Positions 1 to 10,600 of a stretch of 64,000 nt of DNA are shown in pieces (the stretch's first letter is position 1; the number at the start of each line of letters is the position of its first letter). Origin of the DNA: Chitinophaga filiformis (GTDB taxonomy: Bacteria; Bacteroidota; Bacteroidia; Chitinophagales; Chitinophagaceae); assembly GCF_021646545.1 (NCBI RefSeq), contig NZ_JAKIRP010000001.1, forward strand, positions 1,364,001-1,428,000, in the 5' to 3' direction. Under the pieces are notes generated by a model. That model ran no database searches. It worked only from the letters and a program-made list of their open reading frames with translations, and had not been told where the DNA came from. A program made the translations under genes and the position numbers.

Positions 1-701
1 AAAAGGTAATGCGTGAGCGTAACTATTTTGGCTGTATGATGGTGGAAACTGGAGAAGCTGATGCGTTGATCTCAGGTCTGACACGTAACTATCCTGATAC
101 GATCCGGCCGGCTTTACAGGTGATCGGTACTGAGGCGAATGCGAAACGCGTTGCTGGGATGTACATCATCAATACTAAGCGCGGACCGCTGTTCCTGGGA
201 GATACGACGGTGAACTTCAATCCGACAGCGGAAGAACTGGCAGAGATCACCATGCTGGTGGCCAATGAAGTAAGGCAGTTTAACATCACACCGCGTATTG
301 CGATGGTGTCTTACTCTAACTTCGGGTCCAGTCCAACCCCTGAAGCGCAGCTGGTAAGCAGGGCGCGTGAAATAGTAAAACAGAAAGATCCTACCCTGAT
401 AGTAGACGGTGAGATCCAGGCAGCCATGGCCTTCAACCAGGAGATCCTGAAGGATAGCTATCCTTTCAGTGAGCTGTTGGGACAGGAAGTGAACACCCTG
501 ATCTTCCCTAACCTTGCCGCAGGTAATATTGCATACAACCTTCTCCAGGAAGTAGCTGGTTTCGATGCTATCGGACCGGTGCTGCTGGGTATGAAGAAAC
601 CTGTGCACATCCTCCAGCTGGGCAGCACCGTACGTTCTATTGTAAACATGGTGAATATTGCCGTGGTGGACGCCCAGCATAAGTGCTGCGACGGGAAATA
701 A
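1..701 (+). CDS. maeB: NADP-dependent malic enzyme, C-terminal part (MaeB type; 5' end outside window)
   Basis: This is the last ~233 residues of a MaeB-type enzyme, which converts malate to pyruvate and CO2. The visible part is the phosphotransacetylase-like domain that MaeB carries after its malic-enzyme domains; here it is usually regulatory, not catalytic. The reading frame is open from base 3, and residues upstream of the first ATG (base 9) fit the family, so that ATG is internal. Recognisable stretches include the block around MVSYSNFGSS and the closing LGSTVRSIVNMVNIAVVDAQ. A free-standing Pta would look similar over this region, but the ending fits the malic-enzyme fusion better. A long hairpin terminator follows. 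Confidence 0.88.
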   Translation, partial: KVMRERNYFGCMMVETGEADALISGLTRNYPDTIRPALQVIGTEANAKRVAGMYIINTKRGPLFLGDTTVNFNPTAEELAEITMLVANEVRQFNITPRIAMVSYSNFGSSPTPEAQLVSRAREIVKQKDPTLIVDGEIQAAMAFNQEILKDSYPFSELLGQEVNTLIFPNLAAGNIAYNLLQEVAGFDAIGPVLLGMKKPVHILQLGSTVRSIVNMVNIAVVDAQHKCCDGK

Positions 702-716
702 TTTGGAAAATAAATG

Positions 717-798
717 ATCAGGAATTGGGTATCCGGCATCTGATATAGTGGTAATCACCGCAGTATCGGGTACCGGATGCTTAATTCCTGATTTTTTT
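717..798 (+). terminator. Long hairpin terminator after maeB
   Basis: The outer arms ATCAGGAATT (717-726) and AATTCCTGAT (783-792) pair perfectly, and a run of seven T follows (792-798). Further partly paired arms (ATCCGG against CCGGAT) and a small inner hairpin fill the middle, giving an unusually long imperfect stem of about 30 pairs. It separates maeB from the next gene. Confidence 0.75.
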
Positions 799-813
799 GA
801 TTGATATTTGGGT

Positions 814-1845
814 ATGCAGCACATATCCAAGAAAAAGGCGTTTTTCCCGCTGAACCCTGCATTCAGGGGATATCTCAAACTGTATGAGAGAGAGGTGAGA
901 TTGCCCGTGTCTTACGAGGAGTTGCGTTATTTTGATAACAGCATTCCGGTGTACGACAAGGCGGGTAAGGATACTTTATGGGAATCTGTATTTTATCCGC
1001 AGAGCATGTACCACCAGTTACAGGCGGGGCTGAAGCGGATCTATTCCATCCTGAAGGCCGGAGGAGATCAGACAGCAGAAGAACACCTGGAAGTGGAACG
1101 TATCGACTACTGTACGTTTGGTAATTCCCACCCTTTCCGGATCAGGATACGGAACACATACAATGATGTGTACGATTACTTCTACATCAAGATAGCAGAC
1201 GCTTCCCGTATTTACGGGCTGGAGCTGGAACATATATTATCGCCCTACTGGATCAGCTACATGATCGATGGCAATACACTGGTAGAAGAACATATTGCGG
1301 GTGTGCCGGGCGATCAGTTCATCCTTCATTACCTGGACAGGCCTGAATTCAATCCAAAACGTATAGCCAAGGAGTTTGTCAAATTCAATGAACGTTGTTT
1401 TGTGCGTTTACTGGGCGATATGCGTTCGTATAACTTCGTATTTGACATCACCCAGGACTTTGACGATGTACAGTTCCGCATACGTGCAATCGACTTTGAT
1501 CAGCAGTTCTATGAGGGGAAACGGACGCTGTATATGCCGCAGTTCTTTAAGGAGAACCGGGTTTTTGTGGAACTGGCCATGAAGCACCTGAATGCAGAAG
1601 TGGTAAAACAGTATCAGCAGGAAGAGCGTTCGGTGATAGCCCGGAGGATCAAAACGCAGCGCCACCGCATAAAAGACCTCAGGGATGTGATCATGACAGA
1701 CCAGGTATCGTTCCCCGAAAAGGTAGCTCAACTGGGCCACGAGCTGGCAGAATATTATGACGATCCTGTCTTTTCCCGTTGTAAAACAATGGGTGAGATC
1801 ATTGAGCGCAGTCTGAAACGGCTGCTGGTAAGAAGTTTGAAATGA
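814..1845 (+). CDS. Uncharacterised protein with kinase-fold (APH/choline-kinase-like) motifs
   Basis: This 343-residue soluble protein has no signal peptide and I cannot name a family for it. The pattern is that of a eukaryotic-like or aminoglycoside-phosphotransferase-like kinase: a beta3-type lysine in YIKIAD (K126), a helix-C glutamate shortly after (E137 or E139), a hinge-like stretch LVEEHIAGVPG (156-166), a catalytic-loop-like GDMRSYN with D202 and N207 spaced as in kinases, and a metal-binding-like IDFD (226-229). The C-terminal ~110 residues are charged and helical. A TTG at 808 could also start the frame, but the ATG at 814 is preferred. It lies between maeB and mlaE on the same strand. 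The kinase reading is inference from motif order; the substrate is unknown. Confidence 0.6.
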   Translation: MQHISKKKAFFPLNPAFRGYLKLYEREVRLPVSYEELRYFDNSIPVYDKAGKDTLWESVFYPQSMYHQLQAGLKRIYSILKAGGDQTAEEHLEVERIDYCTFGNSHPFRIRIRNTYNDVYDYFYIKIADASRIYGLELEHILSPYWISYMIDGNTLVEEHIAGVPGDQFILHYLDRPEFNPKRIAKEFVKFNERCFVRLLGDMRSYNFVFDITQDFDDVQFRIRAIDFDQQFYEGKRTLYMPQFFKENRVFVELAMKHLNAEVVKQYQQEERSVIARRIKTQRHRIKDLRDVIMTDQVSFPEKVAQLGHELAEYYDDPVFSRCKTMGEIIERSLKRLLVRSLK

Positions 1846-1886
1846 GTGGATAGCGTACAGGCTATGTAGTCCCAACTATTTTTCCC

Positions 1887-1894
1887 TATCTTTG
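1887..1894 (+). promoter_or_regulatory. Bacteroidota -7 promoter element (TATCTTTG) for mlaE
   Basis: Exact match to TAnnTTTG, only 7 nt before the ATG at 1902. A start site 6-8 nt downstream would give a leaderless or nearly leaderless mRNA. Confidence 0.6.
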
Positions 1895-1901
1895 GCCAGT
1901 T

Positions 1902-2645
1902 ATGGAGTTTAGATTCTTTCATCATTTCGGAAGCTACCTGCTTATGCTTAAAGGCATGTTTTCCCGCCCGGAAAACATGAAAATGTTCTGGCGGGAGTTT
2001 ATGCGGCAGTGTGTGGATATAGGTATTGGTTCGTTAGGCATCGTATTGATCATTTCATTGTTCATGGGAGGTGTAACCACCCTGCAGATCGCTTACCAGC
2101 TGGTAAGCCCACTCATTCCCAAATCCACTATTGCACAGGTGGTGCGGGATACCATCATTCTCGAATTTGCACCTACGCTGACCTGTATCGTACTGGCAGG
2201 GGTGGTAGGTTCCAAGATAGCTTCAGAACTGGGTAATATGCGTGTATCTGAACAGATAGACGCACAGGAGATCATGGGTATCAATACAAAGGGATACCTG
2301 ATCATGCCCAAAATACTGGCAGCATTGATCATGATACCTTGCCTGATCTGCATTGCCGGCTTCCTGGGTATCTGGGGGGGCGAGAAAGCCGGAGAACTGG
2401 GTGGTATATTGTCTTCAGATCAATACTGGCAGGGGCTCAGGCAGGAATTTAAGGCGTATAACATCTTTTTCGCCCTGGCCAAATCGTTCGTATTTGCCTT
2501 CATTATTGCCAGCGTACCTTCTTATTATGGATATAATGTGGAGGGTGGCGCTTTAGAGATCGGTAAAGCAAGCACCAGTGCCGTAGTGGTAAGCTGTGTG
2601 CTGATACTGTTCATGGACTACCTGCTGGCAGCGCTATTGTTATAA
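1902..2645 (+). CDS. mlaE: MlaE-family ABC transporter permease
   Basis: This 247-residue inner-membrane protein is the permease of an MCE/Mla-type phospholipid transporter, which moves lipids between the inner and outer membrane. About five hydrophobic segments are visible. The conserved middle region (EFAPTLTCIVLAGVVGSKIASELG, here at roughly 90-113) is the family hallmark, followed by ISTKGYLIMPK-like sequence around residue 128. Length matches the family (~250). The matching ATPase lies 76 bp downstream. The MCE substrate-binding protein (MlaD) that often completes the set is not in this window. Confidence 0.9.
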   Translation: MEFRFFHHFGSYLLMLKGMFSRPENMKMFWREFMRQCVDIGIGSLGIVLIISLFMGGVTTLQIAYQLVSPLIPKSTIAQVVRDTIILEFAPTLTCIVLAGVVGSKIASELGNMRVSEQIDAQEIMGINTKGYLIMPKILAALIMIPCLICIAGFLGIWGGEKAGELGGILSSDQYWQGLRQEFKAYNIFFALAKSFVFAFIIASVPSYYGYNVEGGALEIGKASTSAVVVSCVLILFMDYLLAALLL

Positions 2646-2721
2646 GTAATCCATCTGCTACAGCGAACAGAGAAGGAGTAGTCCTGGTTTGTAGCCCCGG
2701 ATCCATAATTCGTAATTGTTT

Positions 2722-3525
2722 ATGATTGAATTGGTTAATATTAAGAAAGGCTTTGGAGATAAGATCATTCTGCCGGATGTATCTGCCGTTATGGAGACCG
2801 GGAAAGTGAACCTGATCATCGGTACCAGTGGCAGTGGAAAGACAGTGATGATGAAATGTATGGTGGGATTGATGGCGGTGGATGCCGGTAAGGTGTTGTA
2901 CGACGGAAAGGATTTTACCGGGATGCCGGATAACGAAAAGAAGGAGATCCGCCAGCAGATAGGTATGCTATTCCAGGGATCCGCCCTGTTTGACAGCATG
3001 ACGGTGGAGCAGAATGTGATGTTTCCGCTGGATATGTTTGGAAAAGGCACGCTGAGGGAAAAGAAGACCCGTGTGATGGAGTGCCTGGAAAGGGTAAATT
3101 TAAAGGAGGCAGCAAAAAAGTACCCGGCTGAAATCAGCGGGGGGATGAAAAAGAGGGTAGGGATAGCCCGTGCTATCGTGTTGAATCCCAAATACCTGTT
3201 TTGTGATGAGCCGAATTCTGGTCTGGACCCCCAGACTTCCCTGCTGATAGATAAGCTGATCAAGGATCTGACAATTGAGTACAATATTACCACAGTGATC
3301 AATACCCATGATATGAACACCGTAATGGAAAGCGGCGACCATATCGTGTATATGTACCAGGGACGTAAGCAGTGGGAAGGAAGTAATAAAGACATCATTT
3401 TCAGTAAAGATGAGAAGCTGAATGACTTTATCTTCGCATCCGAGTTCCTCAGGGACGCAAAGGAAATGAGGCAGATGGAAATGTTCCAGGACCAGAACTG
3501 GCGGAATCAGCTTAAAAAAGATTGA
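2722..3525 (+). CDS. mlaF: MlaF-family ABC transporter ATP-binding protein
   Basis: This 267-residue ATPase powers the adjacent MlaE permease. Walker A is GTSGSGKT (34-41), the signature is ISGGMKKR (138-145) and Walker B is LFCDEPNSGLDP (159-170), followed by a switch histidine in NTHDMN. The SGGM signature and the overall order are typical of MlaF. A TTG six bases upstream could start the frame, but the ATG at 2722 gives the expected N-terminus (MIELVNIKKGFG). It is presumably co-transcribed with mlaE. After it the strand continues into sucD, which has its own promoter element. Confidence 0.9.
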   Translation: MIELVNIKKGFGDKIILPDVSAVMETGKVNLIIGTSGSGKTVMMKCMVGLMAVDAGKVLYDGKDFTGMPDNEKKEIRQQIGMLFQGSALFDSMTVEQNVMFPLDMFGKGTLREKKTRVMECLERVNLKEAAKKYPAEISGGMKKRVGIARAIVLNPKYLFCDEPNSGLDPQTSLLIDKLIKDLTIEYNITTVINTHDMNTVMESGDHIVYMYQGRKQWEGSNKDIIFSKDEKLNDFIFASEFLRDAKEMRQMEMFQDQNWRNQLKKD

Positions 3526-3548
3526 TTTGGAATTTGGGATTAGGACTT

Positions 3549-3556
3549 TAATTTTG
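3549..3556 (+). promoter_or_regulatory. -7 promoter element (TAATTTTG) for sucD
   Basis: Exact TAnnTTTG match 33 nt upstream of the sucD ATG, in the short gap after mlaF. It suggests sucD is transcribed separately from the transporter genes. Confidence 0.55.
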
Positions 3557-3589
3557 CCGATATCATTATAAAACAATAAACCAAGCGCG

Positions 3590-4471
3590 ATGAGTGTTTT
3601 AGTTAATAAGCATAGCAAAGTGATTGTACAGGGCTTTACCGGTACAGAAGGCACATTCCATGCCACACAGATGATAGAATATGGCACGCAGGTAGTAGGC
3701 GGCGTTACGCCGGGAAAAGGCGGCACCAAGCACCTGGATCGTCCGGTTTTCAATACAGTAGATGATGCTGTAAAGGCTACCGGCGCTGATGTTTCTATCA
3801 TTTTCGTTCCACCAGGGTTCGCTGCAGACGCTATCATGGAAGCTGCTGAAGCCGGTATAGAACTGATCGTATGTATCACTGAGGGCATTCCCGTTCAGGA
3901 TATGATCAGGGCTAAAAACTTCCTGGTTGGCCGTAACAGCCGTCTGATCGGGCCTAACTGTCCTGGTGTAATCACTGCTGAAGAAGCTAAAGTAGGTATC
4001 ATGCCGGGTTTCATTTTCAAGAAAGGTAACATCGGTATCGTATCCAAATCCGGTACCTTAACATATGAAGCTGCAGATCAGGTAGTTAAGGCTGGTCTGG
4101 GTGTTTCTACCGCTATCGGTATCGGTGGCGATCCAATCATCGGTACTCCTACCAAAGATGCGGTTGAACTGCTGATGAACGATCCTGAAACTGTGGGTAT
4201 CATCATGATCGGTGAGATCGGTGGTAGCATGGAAGCTGAAGCGGCAAAATGGATCAAAGAAAACGGTACTAAACCTGTAGTTGGTTTCATCGCAGGTCAG
4301 ACAGCTCCTCCGGGCCGTCGTATGGGCCACGCAGGTGCTATCATCGGTGGTGCTGATGATACCGCAGCTGCTAAGATGAAGATCATGGCAGAATGTGGTG
4401 TGCACGTAGTAGCAAGTCCTGCTGACATTGGTAAGACAATGGCGCAGGTTCTGAAAACTGTGAAAGCATAA
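3590..4471 (+). CDS. sucD: Succinyl-CoA ligase, alpha subunit
   Basis: SucD works with SucC to interconvert succinyl-CoA and succinate with formation of a nucleoside triphosphate in the TCA cycle. At 293 residues it is the normal length. The N-terminal CoA-binding Rossmann domain starts at [13 protein letters not shown], and the phosphorylated active-site histidine is H247 in [10 protein letters not shown]. The sucC partner is not in this window, so the subunits are encoded apart. The gene has its own promoter element and a strong terminator, so it appears to be a single-gene transcript. Confidence 0.95.
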   Translation: MSVLVNKHSKVIVQGFTGTEGTFHATQMIEYGTQVVGGVTPGKGGTKHLDRPVFNTVDDAVKATGADVSIIFVPPGFAADAIMEAAEAGIELIVCITEGIPVQDMIRAKNFLVGRNSRLIGPNCPGVITAEEAKVGIMPGFIFKKGNIGIVSKSGTLTYEAADQVVKAGLGVSTAIGIGGDPIIGTPTKDAVELLMNDPETVGIIMIGEIGGSMEAEAAKWIKENGTKPVVGFIAGQTAPPGRRMGHAGAIIGGADDTAAAKMKIMAECGVHVVASPADIGKTMAQVLKTVKA

Positions 4472-4496
4472 TAACCAATTGGTTACGTAATATATT

Positions 4497-4534
4497 ATCC
4501 TCCCACGGGTGAAGCCGTCGGGAGGATTTTTTTT
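4497..4534 (+). terminator. Intrinsic terminator after sucD
   Basis: A 12-pair stem (ATCCTCCCACGG, 4497-4508, against 4515-4527 with one bulged base) closes a 6-nt loop and is followed by eight T. Confidence 0.85.
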
Positions 4535-4625
4535 GTCCCCGGAGTTATTTTGTTGACTTTTATGCCAAAACCCTGTGGAATAGGAAGTTTTTCTGCATCC
4601 TATTCTGGAGATAAATGAATATCAA

Positions 4626-7600
4626 ATGCTATCCCATATGCGTTTTATCGCCGTTTTTATTTTTTCAATTTTAAGCTGTACAACCGTTATGGCCCAATTT
4701 AACTATGACACCCACTGGAAGAAGGTACAAGAGCTGGATGGAAAAGGTCTGTTCAGATCGGCTTTGCTGGAACTTGATGTGATCTCAGAGAACGCTACAA
4801 AACAGCAGAATGAGGCACAGTTACTGAAGACTTACATCTACCGTATCAAGTATGTGGCTCACCTGGAGACGGAGACCAACGAAAAGGACAAGAATGCGAG
4901 CTGGAAGACACAATCCTTTTCTCCCACTGCCCGGGCCATCATGAAAAGTCTGCAGGGAGAGTCTCTGCAGCGTTACCTGGAAGATAACAGGTTTGAGCTT
5001 TATGAGCGTACAGACATAAAAGGCGATACCTCAATGGATGTTTCTACCTGGAGCGAAGACCGTCTTCACCGGGAGATAACCGCCGCTTATGAAGCCTCTC
5101 TACAGGACATTCCTGCGCTGAAGAAGGTGGATATCAGTAAGTACGAAGCGATCCTGCAGGCCGGTACCGCGAATGGACGGAAACGGCGTCCTACTTTGTA
5201 TGACCTGGTTGCACACCGTGCCCTGGAATATTACAAGTCAGGGGAGAGCATGATCACCAGTCCTGAAAATCAATTTGAACTGACAGATCCAGCTGCGTTT
5301 GCTACTGCGGATGTTTTTATGCAGCACAGGTTTGCTACTACAGATGCTGCTTCCCTTCAATATAAGGCGCTGTTACTGCTGCAGGACCTGATGCGTTTCC
5401 ATGCAAATGACAAAGCTGCGCTCCTTGATCTGGACCTGGAAAGAACAGCCTATATGAACCAGGTAGTGGTGATGCCTGACAAGGAAGCGCTGTATGTAAA
5501 GCTGCTGAAGGCGCAGGAAAAAGCTTATGAAGGGGAAAAGGAGGTGACACAGGTGATGTACCAACTGGCTTACTACTATTTTAATGAGGGCAGTAAAAAG
5601 ACGGCGACCGTAGCAGAAGGTATGACGCCTGCAGCGGCTATGCAGCTGGCGAAAACACTTTGTGAAAAAGCAATAGCACTGGCGCCTGTTTCTGTCGGTG
5701 GCGCAAACTGTTTTGACCTGCTGCAGGGCATTAAAGGAAAAGCGCTGACGCTGGAAACAGAACTGGTCAATCTGCCGGGAATGCCTTTCCGCACCCTGGT
5801 GACCTACCGGAACACAGATAAGATCTATCTAAGAGTAGTACGTATAGACGAGGCTTTTCGTAACGCGCTGCGCGAGGCACAGGAAGACTACCGGGATACA
5901 ACCAATAAATACTGGCGTTCAATTGTAGGTAAACAGCCATTGAAAACATGGGAACAGGCTCTTACCGGATCAGGAGATTTCAGAGAGCATGCTGCAGAGA
6001 TAAAAATAGATGCTTTGCCACTGGGTACATATATGCTCGTAGCCAGTATGAACAAGGATTTCGGTCTGCAGGAGAATTTGCTGGCCATACAGTTTATCCA
6101 TGTGTCGAACATCAGCTATATACTTCGTGAATACGATAACGATGATATTACCAGCAGGTATTACGTATTGCACAGGCAAACCGGTCAGCCACTGTCGGAT
6201 ACAAAACTGACAGTCTGGGGCAGGAATGAATCCGGAAGGTCGGCTAAGTTAACACAGGGACAGACCTACACCGCCAACAAAGACGGCATTATAGACGTGA
6301 AATGGGATAACAAACGTCAGAATGTAAGACTGGAATGGAAGAATGGAGAGGATCAGCTGTTTATAGACGATTATAAGTACGTATATCACTATAAGTATCA
6401 GCAACAGTCAGAAGAGTTAAAAGAGCAGCATAACAGCTTTATTTTCACGGACAGGGCTATTTATCGTCCTGGTCAGACGCTCTACTTTAAAGGCATCGTG
6501 CTGACCGCCAATCCTGGGGGAGCTAAGAGTAAAGTGATGCCGGGATTGAAAGCCACAATTGAGTTGTATGATGTCAATGGAGAGCTGGTAGATACAGTTC
6601 AAGTAACAACGAATGAATACGGTGCTTATGCTGGTAAATTCACATTACCTACCGGGCGTCTGAATGGTGAATTCCATCTGCAGGAAACCGGCGGAATAGC
6701 ATATACTGCTTTCCAGGTGGAGGAATACAAGCGTCCGAAATTCTATGTAGAATTTGAACCGGTGAAAGGTACCTACCGCGTGAATGATTCTGTGAAAGTG
6801 ACCGGTAAAGCGTTAGCGTATGCCGGTAACAACATAGATGGCGCACAGGTACAATACCGCGTAACGAGGAGAGCACGTTTCCCTTATCCATGGCTGATGT
6901 GGAGAATGCCATTCCAGAGCGAGTCCCGCGAGATCGTTCATGGAGAGGTAAAGACCGCTGCGGACGGTACCTTCAATATTACATTCCCAGCACTGCCCGA
7001 CCTCAAAGTGCCTGCTGCGTTGAAGCCGATATTTACATATGCTGTTTCTGCTACTGTTACTGATATCAATGGAGAGACACATAGCGGAGACCAGATGGTA
7101 AATGCCGGCTATCAGGCGTTAGAAATAAAATTGAATCTGCCGGAGACTGTGTTGCAGAAGGACCTGGATTCTGTGAAGATCATCACACAGAATCTCAATG
7201 GCTCTTTTGAAGCGGCAGAAGTAGCGGTAAGTGTAAGTCCGGTAAAACCACCTGCACGTTTATTGCGCAGCAGATACTGGGCTAAACCTGATCAGTTTGT
7301 AATACCACAGGCGGAGTATGAAAAAGCATTCCCACATGATGTTTATAATGATGAAGATAACCGGGAGAGCTGGACAAGAGAAAAGGCAGTACTGACACAA
7401 TCTGTTACGACCAGTGAAAAAGGAAATATTCATCTCGCGAAAGAAAAGTTATCTGCGGGATGGTATGAGCTGAAAGCAAGCACTAAAGATAAATATGGTG
7501 AGGAAGTAGTGCAGAAACAGGTGTTTGAAGTAGTTGATCCGTCGGAGAAGAAATTGTCTTACCCTGTATATGTATGGAAATATGCAGATGCAAAGAGAGT

Positions 7601-10600
7601 GGAACCGGGAGAGAAAAAGCAGATCCGTATAGGTTCTTCAGCTACGGATGTGCACGTACTGCAATTGTTGACACAATCAGGGAACAAAGAGACATTCAGT
7701 AGTTTTAGTATTAATGGTACGATTGAGAACAGAGACTATACAGCGCTGGAAAGCGACAGAGGCAATGCAGTGTTTCAATATGCTTTTGTGAAAGATAACA
7801 GGATATACACCCTCGCAGAAACAGTAAATGTACCCTGGTCTAATAAGCAGCTGGATGTGACAATTGCTTCTCATCGTGATAAGTTATTGCCTGGGGAGAA
7901 AGAGAAATGGCAGGTGAAGATCAAGGGTTATAAAGGTGAGCAGGTGGCTGCAGAAATGGTGGCTTCGATGTTTGATGCATCTCTGGATGAATTCCGCAGG
8001 CAGGATTGGTCTGTGCCTTCAGTATTGCCGCAGCTGGATGCTTTCCGCTTCTGGGTGGCTGAGGATAACTTCAAGAAGACAATGTCTATGAACCGGGATG
8101 GTATTACCCGTAAGAGTAGGCCTGAGGTGCCATCTTTTTCGTATGATCAGCTTAACTGGTTTGGCTGGTACCTGACAGGTGCGTATGTCTTGCTGGACGA
8201 TAAGGAAGTGAGTATTGTAGGATATTCAGATGGAACACGACATAGATTTATGAAATCAGTTTCCAGAGTAAGACCAGAAGCTGCGGTGGCGATGGCGGCT
8301 ATGCCGGCGCCGGCGGCGAAGGCTGATATGGAAGTTGCTGAGGCTAAGAAAGTACAGTATGGAGAGGGGGGCGTAGACAAGGCGGAAGATGCTGCGAGCG
8401 GAAAACCTGCTCAGGATGGTGGTACGACTAAACCTGCTGACAACATTCAGCCACGTAAAAACTTCAACGAAACAGCATTCTTTCTGCCTGAACTGCGTAC
8501 AGATAAGGATGGTAATATCAGCTTTGAGTTCACAGTACCAGAGGCATTAACCCGCTGGCGTTTCCTGTCGCTGGCACATACGAAGGATGCTTCCTTCGGT
8601 ATGGCAGAAACGAGTATTGTAACACAGAAACCGCTGATGGTGCAACCCAATGCGCCACGTTTTATGCGGGAGGGAGATAAAATAGCGTTCTCTGCGAAGA
8701 TCAGCAACCTGGCAGACAGCGCACTGAAAGGCGAGGCAAGACTGGAACTGCTGGACGCAACGACGATGAAACCTGTAGACGGCTGGTTCCAGAACCTGTT
8801 CCCTGTGCAGCATTTTATTGTAGAGAAAGGGCAGAGCACCGTGGTGAGTTTCCCGATGCAGATCCCATTCAACTTTAATAGTTCACTGGTATACCGTGTA
8901 GTAGCACAGTCAGGTATCTATAGCGACGGAGAAGAAAACGCGCTGCCGGTATTGACCAACAATATACTGGTAACCGAGACACTGCCACTGTCTATGCGCG
9001 GCGATGGTACCCGTACATTCACGATGCCTAAGCTGTTGAAGAGTGGAGATTCTGAAACTTTACAACAGCATTCCTTCACACTCGAGTTCTCTGGCAATCC
9101 TGCCTGGTACGCAGTACAGGCATTGCCTTACCTGATGGAATACCCGTATGAATGTTCCGAGCAGATCTTTAACAGGTTCTATGCAAATACGCTGGCTACT
9201 TATATAGCTAATGCATTACCTGGTGTAAAGAACATATTCGAAAAATGGCGTACTACAGATACAGCTGCGCTACAGAGCAATCTGCAGAAAAACGAAGAGC
9301 TGAAGGCTGTGTTACTACAGGAAACTCCATGGGTGCTGGAAGCGAAGAATGAAGCAGAACAGAAAAAACGTCTCGCGCTGCTGTTTGATCTGCAACGTAT
9401 GAGCAGCGAACAGCAAAGAGCAGCAAACCAGCTGCAGGAGCGCCAGATGGCTAATGGTGCTTTCCCATGGTTTAATGGTATGTGGGAAGACCGTTACATC
9501 ACTCAGTACATCATTGCAGGTTTCGGTCGTTTACGTGAAGTGGGTGCATGGAAAGATGAAGACATGGGTGAAACCAGAGAAATGATCACCAAAGGTCTCG
9601 GATATCTTGATAAGGCGGTTGATCAAACCTATCATCAGCTGAAACGTGATAAGGTGGATATGAACGCTCAATGGATCGGATATATTGAAGCACATTATCT
9701 GTATACACGCAGTCTGTTTAAAGGTGAAGAACTTCCTGCTCAGTACCATGCGGCATATCAGTACTACCTGACACAGGCGAAGAAATACTGGACGAAAATG
9801 GATGTATATCCACAGGCCATGCTGGCAATTGCATTGAAGAAAGGTGGGGATGTTAAAACTGCTACAGAGATCATCAATTCCTTGAAAGAACGTGCTATTA
9901 ACAACGATGAACTTGGTATGACCTGGAAAGAGATGCGCGGTGGATACTGGTGGTATCAGGCACCTGTAGAATCGCAGGCTATGCTGATCGCTGCCTTCAA
10001 AGAAGTGACCAACGATACCGTAGCGGTAGGCGATATGAAAACATGGTTGCTGAAGAATAAACAGACCAATAACTGGAATACTACCAAAGCTACAGCCGAT
10101 GCATGTTATGCAATGCTGCTGGGCGGTAGTAACTGGTTAGCTGCTACACCTGAAATAGACATCAAAGCAGGCAGTGTTACTGTCAGCAGTGAGAAAGAAA
10201 AAACAGAAGCAGGTACAGGGTACTTTAAAAAATGTTTCAATACAAATGATGTAAAACCTGCTATGGGCGACATCGCAGTAACGGTGAAAGGCAGTAAAGG
10301 ACAGCCTTCATGGGGCGCTGCGTACTGGCAGTATTTCGAACAATTAGATAAGATCACTCCGGCACAAACGCCGCTGAAACTCGAGAAGCAGTTGTTTATA
10401 GAAAAGAACACCAGTAGCGGACCTGTACTGACTGCTATTGAAGATGGCAACAGCCTTAAATTAGGTGATAAAGTGAAAGTGCGCATTGTAATGAGATCAG
10501 ATCGTGACATGGAATACATTCACCTGAAAGATATGCGTGCAGCTTGTTTTGAGCCGCAGAATGTGATCAGTGAATGTAAATGGCAGAATAGTGTGAGTTA

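Noticed and set aside
114..878. Long minus-strand open frame (254 codons) over maeB
   Set aside because: It lies opposite clear MaeB coding sequence and has no recognisable protein features.
2658..3398. 246-codon minus-strand open frame opposite mlaF
   Set aside because: The + strand carries an intact ABC ATPase with all motifs; the antisense frame is composition-driven.
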